Shown here one piece after another: positions 9,327 to 15,882 of a stretch of DNA of 64,000 nucleotides. Each line of letters starts with the position of its first letter. Position 1 is the stretch's first letter. A model generated the notes under the pieces. It ran no database searches, was not told where the DNA came from, and saw only the letters and a list, made by a program, of their open reading frames with translations. Location of the stretch: contig CAZEJG010000013.1 of the NCBI GenBank assembly GCA_964511625.1, forward strand, positions 18,309-82,308, read 5' to 3'. The stretch is from Pseudohoeflea sp964511625 (GTDB lineage Bacteria; Pseudomonadota; Alphaproteobacteria; Rhizobiales; Rhizobiaceae). The position numbers and the translations under genes are program-made.

Positions 9327-9965
9327 ATGTCCGGAACCCTCGTCCTCGTCCGCCACGGCCAGAGCGAATGGAACCTGAAGAACCTGTTCACCGGCTGGCG
9401 CGACCCGGCGCTGACGGAGAAGGGCATCGAGGAAGCCAGGGCCGGCGGCGTCGCGCTGAAGGACTACGGGCTGACCGATTTCGACATCGCCTTCACCTCC
9501 GATCTGTCCCGCGCCCAGCACACGCTGAAACTGATCCTCGAGGAGACCGGCCAGACCGGGCTCGAAACCATCAGGGACCAGGCGCTGAATGAACGCGACT
9601 ACGGCGATCTGTCGGGGCTCAACAAGGACGACGCCCGCGAGAAATGGGGCGAGGAACAGGTCCACATCTGGCGCCGTTCCTACGACACCCCGCCTCCGGG
9701 CGGCGAGAGCCTGAAGGACACCGGCGCCCGCGTCTGGCCCTATTACATGATGGAAATCCTGCCGCGCGTCCTCTCGGGCCAGAAGGTGCTGGTTGCCGCC
9801 CATGGGAATTCCCTGCGCGCGCTGGTCATGGTGCTCGACCGGATGACGAAGGACGAGATCCTCAAGCTCAACCTCGCGACCGGGGTGCCGATGGTCTACA
9901 CCCTCAAGGCCGATTCCACGGTCGCTTCCAAGGAAGTCCTCGGCGACATGTCCAAGGCGCACTAG
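9327..9965 (+). CDS. gpmA: 2,3-bisphosphoglycerate-dependent phosphoglycerate mutase
   Basis: A 212-residue glycolytic enzyme interconverting 2- and 3-phosphoglycerate. The phosphohistidine motif LVRHGQSEWN places H10, the second active-site His is H159 in AAHGNSLRAL, and LNERDYGDLSG holds the acid/base Glu. The size is that of the shorter alphaproteobacterial dPGM class. A GCGAAGGAAG ribosome binding site precedes the ATG. It closes the plus-strand run mgsA to gpmA and is convergent with the alkyltransferase gene, 24 nt between stops. Confidence 0.95.
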   Translation: MSGTLVLVRHGQSEWNLKNLFTGWRDPALTEKGIEEARAGGVALKDYGLTDFDIAFTSDLSRAQHTLKLILEETGQTGLETIRDQALNERDYGDLSGLNKDDAREKWGEEQVHIWRRSYDTPPPGGESLKDTGARVWPYYMMEILPRVLSGQKVLVAAHGNSLRALVMVLDRMTKDEILKLNLATGVPMVYTLKADSTVASKEVLGDMSKAH

Positions 9966-9989
9966 CAGCGCCCAGCGCCTGATCCCGGG

Positions 9990-10868
9990 TCAGCCGACGA
10001 GCTGACCCGCTTCCCAGCCCAGCATCGCCCGCTTGCGGGTCAGTCCCCAGTGGTAGCCGGTGAGCGCGCCGGATTTGCCGAGCGCGCGATGACAGGGCAC
10101 GACGAAGGAGATCGGGTTACGCCCGACCGCGGCACCCACCGCGCGGGAGGCCGACGGCTTGCCGATCTCGCGGGCGACGTCGGAATAGGTTTTTGCCGCC
10201 CCGAGCGGGATCCGCAGAAGCGCCTCCCAGACCCGGACTTGGAAATCGGTGCCGATCAGCACGATCCTGAGAGGCCGGTCCGCCGACCAGTTCTGCGGCG
10301 AAAAAACCTGGGTCGCCAGGTCGGAGGTCCCGGTCTGGTCGCGTTCCAGTTTAGCCCCGGGCCAGCGTTTAGCCATGTCCTCGAGTGCTGCCGCCTCGCC
10401 GCCGGGGTCGGCAAAACCGAGGCCGCAGAGACCGCGCTCGGTGGCCATGACGAGAGCAGTGCCGAAGGGCGAGGGGTGGAAGCCGTAGCGCACGGTGAGC
10501 CCCGAGCCGCCCGACTTGAAGTCGCCGGGGCTCATGGCCTCGTGGGTGACGAAGAGATCGTGCAGCCGACCTGGGCCGGAGAGACCGAGCTCATAGCTCG
10601 CATCGAGGATCGGCAGACCTTCCGCGCCCAGGAGCCGCCGGGCGTGATCGAGCGTGACGGCCTGCAGAAAGGCCTTCGGGGTGAGGCCTGCCCAGCGGGT
10701 GAACGTCTTCTGTAGCCTCGCCGGCGCGATATCGAGATCGGCGGCGATCTCCTCGAGCGAGGGCTGTGACTGGTAATCGATCGAGATGCGCTCGATCACC
10801 TGGCGGACGAGATCGTAGTCGTTGCCCGTGGGCGTGACGTCGCGTTCGAGGACGGCTGGCATGGTCAT
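9990..10868 (-). CDS. AraC-type HTH / methylated-DNA-[protein]-cysteine S-methyltransferase fusion (Ada-like)
   Basis: A 292-residue protein that repairs O6-alkylguanine by transfer to its own cysteine. The N-terminal third is an AraC helix-turn-helix domain (about 18-110) and the C-terminal half an alkyltransferase with the active-site VVPCHRALG motif, Cys259. The N-terminal zinc/phosphotriester domain of E. coli Ada, with its Cys38 switch, is absent, so transcriptional activation through methylation of that Cys cannot occur here. ATG at 10868 follows AAGGAG by 7 nt; the open frame continues upstream but reads antisense to the neighbouring gene. The DUF2244 gene lies 74 nt upstream on the same strand. 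Confidence 0.9.
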   Translation of the reverse strand: MTMPAVLERDVTPTGNDYDLVRQVIERISIDYQSQPSLEEIAADLDIAPARLQKTFTRWAGLTPKAFLQAVTLDHARRLLGAEGLPILDASYELGLSGPGRLHDLFVTHEAMSPGDFKSGGSGLTVRYGFHPSPFGTALVMATERGLCGLGFADPGGEAAALEDMAKRWPGAKLERDQTGTSDLATQVFSPQNWSADRPLRIVLIGTDFQVRVWEALLRIPLGAAKTYSDVAREIGKPSASRAVGAAVGRNPISFVVPCHRALGKSGALTGYHWGLTRKRAMLGWEAGQLVG

Positions 10869-10942
10869 GGTCAAATCTCCTTGCCAGCGTTGAACCACGG
10901 AGCGGCAGCGCTCGCCACCCGATTCCGGACGTCTCGCGTGTG

Positions 10943-11431
10943 TCAGCGACGGATGGTGGCGAGCGCCCTCGAAAAGGCGGTGGCGAAGCTTTCCTTGTCG
11001 TCTGGATTGAGGAAGGAGCCGACGTCCGTGGCCTGCTGCCGGCTGGTGATCCGCATCTTGGTGATGCCGATCTCCTCGTGCCGGTCGACGGTGAAGCGCG
11101 CCCAGAACGGATTGCAGCGGAATTCCGATTCGCGACCGGAGGGAGCCACCTTGCGCACGGCGAGATCGGTGCGCGAGACGGTAACGAACTCGCGCGCCCG
11201 GCCGGAGCGGTAGCTCAGCCAGAAGGCGCCGTAGAGCAGCGCCAGGTCGAGCCCGAAGAAGCCCGCTATCGGCCAGGCTCCGGCCACGACGAAAATGCCG
11301 AGATGGAAGATCGTGGCGGCGAGCGTCAGGGTGACGAGAATGATCAGCCCGGTGCGGCCGAGCGACCGGTGCGGGCTCAGCATGGCTTCGAAGACGGGTT
11401 CGTCGTTCGGTGTCTGCGGGTCTTGCATCAT
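10943..11431 (-). CDS. DUF2244 family membrane protein
   Basis: A 162-residue integral membrane protein of unknown function. Two adjacent helices (about 27-47 and 50-70) are followed by a soluble domain with the FVTVSRTDLAVRKVAPSG and CNPFWARF segments that are typical of DUF2244, a family common in alphaproteobacteria and often next to nth, as here. The double ATG at 11431/11428 follows CGGGAG; I use the first. It is divergent from nth, and the two genes are separated by 86 nt. Confidence 0.8.
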   Translation of the reverse strand: MMQDPQTPNDEPVFEAMLSPHRSLGRTGLIILVTLTLAATIFHLGIFVVAGAWPIAGFFGLDLALLYGAFWLSYRSGRAREFVTVSRTDLAVRKVAPSGRESEFRCNPFWARFTVDRHEEIGITKMRITSRQQATDVGSFLNPDDKESFATAFSRALATIRR

Positions 11432-11484
11432 CGTCACTCCCGGGCGGGTCGGGTTCATGAGATCTGACGGGCGGTTCCACCGCG

Positions 11485-11513
11485 TTGCCTCGGCGGTGGG
11501 CGCGGCGCTATAG
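11485..11513 (+). promoter_or_regulatory. Candidate promoter of nth, implying a leaderless transcript
   Basis: TTGCCT at 11485-11490 and CTATAG at 11508-11513 are 17 nt apart. Transcription would begin at about 11518-11521, on the nth start codon itself. Matched by eye to the rhizobial sigma-70 consensus. Confidence 0.4.
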
Positions 11514-11517
11514 GGAA

Positions 11518-12282
11518 ATGATGGATAAGCCGACGCCAAAAGACAAGCCCCCGAAAAAAGCAGCTGCCCGCTCCCCATCAGGCAAGCGCGCGCCGCGAAT
11601 CCCCTATACGAAGGCGGAGATCGAGGAGATCTTCCACCGCTTCTCGATCCAGCGGCCCGAACCCAAGGGCGAACTCGCCCACGTCAATCCGTTCACGCTC
11701 GTCGTCGCCGTCGCACTCTCGGCGCAGGCGACCGATGCCGGCGTCAACAAGGCGACGAAAGAGCTTTTCCAGGTCGCCGATACGCCCGAAAAGATGCTGG
11801 CGCTCGGCGAGGAGAAGGTGCGCGAGCATATCCGCACCATCGGGCTCTACCGCAACAAGGCCAAGAACGTGATCGCGCTCAGCCAGAAGCTCGTCAACGA
11901 TTTCGGCGGCGAGGTGCCGAAGACGCGCGAGGAACTGGTGACGCTCCCCGGCGTCGGCCGCAAGACCGCCAACGTCGTCATGTCGATGGCCTTCGGCATT
12001 CCCACACTCGCCGTCGACACCCACATCTTCCGGCTGGGCAACCGGCTCCGGATCGCGCCGGGCAAGACCCCCGACGAGGTCGAGGAGCGCTTCATGCGCG
12101 TCATCCCCGACCACTGGCTCTACCACGCCCATCACTGGCTGATCCTGCACGGCCGCTACTGCTGCAAGGCCCGCAAGCCCGAATGCGAGAAATGCGTCAT
12201 CGCCGACCTCTGCAAGTCGAAGGAAAAAACCACCGACATCCCCGCCCTGCTGGTCGAACTGCCAGCGCAGGTGATCGGGTAG
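11518..12282 (+). CDS. nth: Endonuclease III
   Basis: A 254-residue base-excision-repair glycosylase/AP lyase removing oxidised pyrimidines. The helix-hairpin-helix LPGVGRKTANVV (about 143-154) contains the catalytic Lys, LAVDTHIFR (about 163-171) the catalytic Asp, and the C-terminal C-x6-C-x2-C-x5-C cluster (about 217-233) holds the [4Fe-4S]. The N terminus is a basic, Lys/Pro-rich extension of about 30 residues. ATG at 11518 (or the adjoining ATG 11521) follows TAGGGAA. Confidence 0.96.
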   Translation: MMDKPTPKDKPPKKAAARSPSGKRAPRIPYTKAEIEEIFHRFSIQRPEPKGELAHVNPFTLVVAVALSAQATDAGVNKATKELFQVADTPEKMLALGEEKVREHIRTIGLYRNKAKNVIALSQKLVNDFGGEVPKTREELVTLPGVGRKTANVVMSMAFGIPTLAVDTHIFRLGNRLRIAPGKTPDEVEERFMRVIPDHWLYHAHHWLILHGRYCCKARKPECEKCVIADLCKSKEKTTDIPALLVELPAQVIG

Positions 12283-12331
12283 GGGAGTTTCAATTTCTCA
12301 TTGATGTGAGTGGGGGAGTCAGTCCTCTCCT

Positions 12332-12415
12332 CGTCATGCCCGGACTTGATCCGGGCATCCATACCGTTCCGCTGGCATCACGGAGTGGATTCTCGGGTCA
12401 AGCCCGAGAATGACG
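12332..12415. repeat. Composite inverted repeat of two 29-nt palindromic units (copy 1)
   Basis: The left unit 12332-12360 is a small hairpin (GCCCGGA, CTTGA, TCCGGGC). The right unit 12387-12415 is its inverted relative: read on the minus strand it begins CGTCATTCTCGGGCTTGACC, against CGTCATGCCCGGACTTGATC on the left. The two sit head to head around a 26-nt centre, between convergent nth and the EI24 gene. The right unit supplies the last codons and the stop of the EI24 gene. A related element is at 58516-58607. Confidence 0.8.
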
Positions 12416-13126
12416 ACCGACAGGGTTCAGCCGCCGCCGCTCCGTCATCTTGAACAGATGCACCATCATCGAGGCGGCGAACATCGGGGTGAGCAGGTTG
12501 AGGATCGGCACCGAGAGGAACGCGGCGATGATCAGGCCGGCGAGGAAGACCGTGCCGCTGTTGCGCTTGCGCAGGAGCCGCGCCTCTTTCGGCGGGTGAA
12601 AGCGCATGGCGGCGAACTCGAAATATTCGCGCCCCAGCAGGTAGCCGTTGACGATAAAGAAGGCGGCGATGTTGATTCCGGGGACGAGCAGCAGGAAGAG
12701 CGCGACGATGTTGCCGGCGATCACCACCAGCATGAACTGCGCCGACTGCGTAATCGCCTCGCCGAGCGGCATGGCGCGACCCGGGGGATCGGCGGGATAG
12801 TTCTCGCGCTCGATCACCTCGGCGATGTCGTCGAGAAACAGGCCGGCCACTATCGCGGTGATCGGGGCGATGAGAATACCGAGAGCCAGCGCCAAGCCGA
12901 GGCCTGCGACGATGGCTGCGACCGTGCCCAGCCAGCCGGCCCAGGCGGGAAGCCCCGGAACAAGCTGTTCGAGCCAGGGCATCGCATAATGCTCGAACGT
13001 GCCGCTCAGACCGAACCACAGCCCGATCAGGATCAGGATGGTGATGCCGAGCGACTTGAACAGCGCGGCCCGCGCGGGCTGCGAGACGAGGTTGGCGGCA
13101 CCCCGGCGGGCGGCTTCGAAAATCAT
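12398..13126 (-). CDS. EI24/CysZ-like membrane protein
   Basis: A 242-residue inner-membrane protein with hydrophobic segments near 23-43, 63-95, 130-160 and 195-220, separated by the conserved DDIAEVIERENYP loop, the pattern of EI24 domain proteins, to which the sulfate channel CysZ belongs. A transport function is a family-level guess; no sulfur assimilation genes are nearby. The last six residues (GRHSRA) and the stop are encoded by the inverted-repeat element at 12387-12415, so the natural C terminus appears to have been altered. No strong ribosome binding site is seen. Confidence 0.75.
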   Translation of the reverse strand: MIFEAARRGAANLVSQPARAALFKSLGITILILIGLWFGLSGTFEHYAMPWLEQLVPGLPAWAGWLGTVAAIVAGLGLALALGILIAPITAIVAGLFLDDIAEVIERENYPADPPGRAMPLGEAITQSAQFMLVVIAGNIVALFLLLVPGINIAAFFIVNGYLLGREYFEFAAMRFHPPKEARLLRKRNSGTVFLAGLIIAAFLSVPILNLLTPMFAASMMVHLFKMTERRRLNPVGRHSRA

Positions 13127-13229
13127 GTCGCGGTTTGCATCCCTGTTAAGTCGTCGATGATGTGGGCACAGCCCGCCTCAACTTCAACATTCACGCGGAC
13201 ACGCTGACCGGATAAGGATGTCAGGGCGC

Positions 13230-13949
13230 TCAGATCGAGCGCTGGTTGACCCGCTTCGACAGGTCCTCCGCACTCTCCACCCGCTCGGAATAGCGGTCGA
13301 CGAGATAGGCCGAACGGCCGCGCACCATCCAGGTGAACTTGACCAGTTCCTCGATGACGTCAACGATGCGGTTGTAATAGGCCGACGGCTTCATCCGGTC
13401 GTTTTCGTCGAATTCGGTAAAGGCCTTGGCGACCGACGACTGGTTCGGGATCGTGACCATCCGCATCCAGCGGCCGAGAACCCGCAGCTGATTGACGGCA
13501 TTGAAGCTCTGCGAGCCGCCCGAGACCTGCATGACGGCGAGCGTCTTGCCCTGTGTCGGCCGGACGGCTCCGACCGACAGCGGGATCCAGTCGATCTGGG
13601 CCTTCATGATGCCGGTCATCGCGCCGTGACGTTCCGGGGATACCCAGACCATGCCTTCCGACCACATGGCGAGCTCCCGCAGCTCCTGCACCTTCGGATG
13701 GCTCGTATCCTCCGCGTCCGGAAGCGGCAGGCCGGCGGGATCGAAGATCCGGGTCTCGCAGCCATGCCATTTCAGCAATCGCTCGGCTTCGCACGCCACG
13801 AGCCGGGAGAAGGACCGCTTCCGCAACGAGCCGTAGAGGAGGAGGATGCGTGGGGGATGACCGGGATCGTCGGGGCTCTTCAGGAGCGTCGGGTCGACGG
13901 GGTGCAACTGGTCGCGATCGATATTGGGCAGGTCGTCAGGAATGGGCAT
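13230..13949 (-). CDS. arsH: ArsH, NADPH-dependent FMN oxidoreductase (organoarsenical resistance)
   Basis: A 239-residue flavoprotein. The FMN phosphate-binding motif LLLYGSLRKRSFSR (about 36-49) is diagnostic for ArsH, and the SPERHGAMTGIMKAQIDW segment (about 104-121) matches the family. ArsH oxidises trivalent methyl- and aryl-arsenicals to less toxic pentavalent forms using NADPH. It lies 115 nt downstream of arsC on the same strand. No arsR, acr3/arsB or aquaglyceroporin gene is present in the window. Confidence 0.92.
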   Translation of the reverse strand: MPIPDDLPNIDRDQLHPVDPTLLKSPDDPGHPPRILLLYGSLRKRSFSRLVACEAERLLKWHGCETRIFDPAGLPLPDAEDTSHPKVQELRELAMWSEGMVWVSPERHGAMTGIMKAQIDWIPLSVGAVRPTQGKTLAVMQVSGGSQSFNAVNQLRVLGRWMRMVTIPNQSSVAKAFTEFDENDRMKPSAYYNRIVDVIEELVKFTWMVRGRSAYLVDRYSERVESAEDLSKRVNQRSI

Positions 13950-13963
13950 TGCATCTCTTTGCC

Positions 13964-14026
13964 GGCCCGCATGTGCGGGCCCGAGTTTCGCGAGGTCATC
14001 AAACCGCGGCTTTTTCCATGACCTCG
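13964..14026. promoter_or_regulatory. Two inverted repeats in the arsC-arsH gap
   Basis: Next to the arsH start is a hairpin (GGCCCGC, 4-nt loop, GCGGGCC; 13964-13981). Further upstream, CGAGGTCAT at 13991-13999 is repeated inverted as ATGACCTCG at 14018-14026, 9 bp arms with an 18-nt spacer. Together they could act as an intercistronic processing or operator site for arsH. This is seen in sequence; the function is inferred. Confidence 0.4.
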
Positions 14027-14064
14027 TATGTGTTTGTAGCGACTTTCGTGCTGGCCCGGAAGCT

Positions 14065-14577
14065 TCAGCCGGCTTCCGAGATGGGCGCTGCGCCGATCTG
14101 GTCGAGCCGCTTCTGCAGCGTCAAGCGATCGATGCTCGCCATTGGCAGGCTGGTGAAGACCGAAATGCGTGCTTCGAGCATGCGGTAGGCTTCGGAGAAG
14201 GCAAGCCGTTTTTCTGCTTGGGTCCCTGCCGCGGCTGCCGGGTCGGGCACGCCCCAATGGGCGGTCATCGGCTGTCCCGGCCACACGGGGCAGGCTTCGT
14301 TCGCGGCGTTGTCGCAGACGGTGAACACGAAATCCAGTTTCGGTGCGCCTTCAGCCGCGAATTCGGACCAGTTCTTCGAGCGGGCGAAGCCGGTGTCGTA
14401 ATTGAGTTGTTCGAGAAGATCGAGCGTGTAGGGGTGAACCTCGCCTTTTGGCTGAGACCCGGCTGAATAGGCCTTGAAGCGCCCCTGTCCGAAGCGGTTA
14501 AGGATGGCCTCGGCAAGGATCGAGCGCGCTGAATTGCCGGTGCATAGGAACAGGACATTGTAGGGTTTCTGGTTCAT
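14065..14577 (-). CDS. arsC: Arsenate reductase, low-molecular-weight phosphatase type
   Basis: A 170-residue cytoplasmic enzyme reducing arsenate to arsenite. The P-loop LFLCTGNSARS carries the nucleophile Cys12 and Arg18, and PDPAAA holds the general acid Asp. Two further cysteines in VCDNAANEACP could relay the disulfide as in B. subtilis ArsC, although the spacing is C-x7-C rather than C-x6-C. ATG at 14577 follows GGAGAG by about 5 nt. It is the first gene of an arsC-arsH pair and divergent from the GNAT/C39 gene. Confidence 0.93.
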   Translation of the reverse strand: MNQKPYNVLFLCTGNSARSILAEAILNRFGQGRFKAYSAGSQPKGEVHPYTLDLLEQLNYDTGFARSKNWSEFAAEGAPKLDFVFTVCDNAANEACPVWPGQPMTAHWGVPDPAAAAGTQAEKRLAFSEAYRMLEARISVFTSLPMASIDRLTLQKRLDQIGAAPISEAG

Positions 14578-14608
14578 CGGACTCTCCACGGTCAGGTCAA
14601 TTCCTCGC

Positions 14609-14637
14609 AATATATCCATAAATCCAGAACAATGGAA
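14609..14637 (-). promoter_or_regulatory. Candidate arsC promoter with an internal inverted repeat
   Basis: On the minus strand TTCCAT (14637-14632) and TATATT (14614-14609) are 17 nt apart, 32 nt before the arsC ATG. The element TCCAT-12 nt-ATGGA (14615-14636) is a 5-bp inverted repeat lying between the two boxes, where an ArsR-type repressor would sit. The boxes are imperfect; this is a weak call. Confidence 0.35.
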
Positions 14638-14742
14638 TAAAATTCTTTTCGCAGGGCGCGGGCCAACACAATTTCGCCGCGATTTGCTATCCATTTGCGT
14701 AATCCAAGCGGACGCCGGGTCCGCGGTTTTTCCGGAACGTAC

Positions 14743-15882
14743 ATGTCCGCGCAGCGGATCCGACCCGCAACCTTCTCCGACATTGATGATCTGGACGCGC
14801 TGGAACAGGCGGTGTTTACGACCGACCGTATCTCGCGGCGCTCGTTCCGTACGCTGATCGCGCGCGACACCGCCGAGACGCTGGTCGCCGAACAGGACGG
14901 GCGGATTGCAGGCTACGGCATGATCCTGTTTCGCGCCGGCACCGGCATGGCGCGGCTCTATTCGCTTGCCGTCCATCCAGAGATGGCGGGAAAAGGGATC
15001 GGCCGCAAGCTGCTCGAGGCCGCCGAGGACGCCGCCTTCGAGCACGACCGGTTGTTTCTCAGGCTCGAGGTGCGGGAGGACAATGCCTCGGCGATCGCGC
15101 TCTACAGGAAGATGGGTTATCGCCCGATCGGCCGGGTGCCGGATTACTATCAGGACGGCATGGCGGCGCTGAGATTCGAGAAGGTGCTGCGCAATGCCGC
15201 CCGGCCCGTGACCGCGAACACGCCCTATTACGAGCAGACCACCGACTTCACCTGCGGAGCGGCCTGTCTGGCGATGGCCTTCGCCCGCTATGTCTCGACC
15301 GATTATCTCGATCCGGTCTGGGAGGTGCGCTTCTGGCGCGAGGCGACGACGGTCTTCATGCTGGCCGGTCCGGGCGGCTGCGAACCCTACGGGCTGGCGA
15401 CGGTTGCGACAGACCACGGCCTGAAGGCCGAGATCTGGTGCTCGACGGAGAGCTACCTGTTTCTCGACACCGTCCGCGACCCCGAAAAGCGCCGGGTGAT
15501 GGAATTGGCGCAGACCGATTTCCGTGCCCGCGCGATCGCCGCCGATGTGCCGGTGCGCCACCGCGCCTTCACCCTCGACGAACTGCGCGAGAACCTCGCG
15601 GTCGGCCGCGTCGCCATCGTCCTCGTCAGCGGCTATCTGATGATGGGCTCGAAGGTGCCGCACTGGGTGCTGGCCCACGCCGACGACGGACGCCACATCA
15701 TCGTTCACGATCCTTGGGTGGAGGAGGAGCGCGGCGAGACCGCCGGCGACGCAGCCAACATCCCCGTGCCTTACGCCATTTTCGACCGCATCGCCCGCTA
15801 TGGCCGCTCCGGCCTGCGCGCCGCGGTCCTCCTCGAAGGAAATCCCGCCCCCATGTCCGAAGGACAATCAAGCAATGTCTGA
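14743..15882 (+). CDS. GNAT acetyltransferase fused to a C39-like cysteine peptidase
   Basis: About 379 residues in two domains. The first (1-150) is a GNAT fold with the acetyl-CoA motif LAVHPEMAGKGIGRKLLEAA. The second (about 165-370) resembles C39/papain-like peptidases: DFTCGAACLAMA puts the nucleophile at Cys171, PHWVLAH gives His307 and VHDPW gives Asp323, so a full triad is present. The stop codon lies beyond the start of the following ATP-grasp ligase (8 nt overlap), indicating tight coupling. Such fusions beside RimK-like ligases are predicted peptide or protein-modifying systems (established comparative-genomics work on ATP-grasp amidoligases); no substrate is known to me. ATG 14743 has only a weak ribosome binding site. 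Confidence 0.85.
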   Translation: MSAQRIRPATFSDIDDLDALEQAVFTTDRISRRSFRTLIARDTAETLVAEQDGRIAGYGMILFRAGTGMARLYSLAVHPEMAGKGIGRKLLEAAEDAAFEHDRLFLRLEVREDNASAIALYRKMGYRPIGRVPDYYQDGMAALRFEKVLRNAARPVTANTPYYEQTTDFTCGAACLAMAFARYVSTDYLDPVWEVRFWREATTVFMLAGPGGCEPYGLATVATDHGLKAEIWCSTESYLFLDTVRDPEKRRVMELAQTDFRARAIAADVPVRHRAFTLDELRENLAVGRVAIVLVSGYLMMGSKVPHWVLAHADDGRHIIVHDPWVEEERGETAGDAANIPVPYAIFDRIARYGRSGLRAAVLLEGNPAPMSEGQSSNV

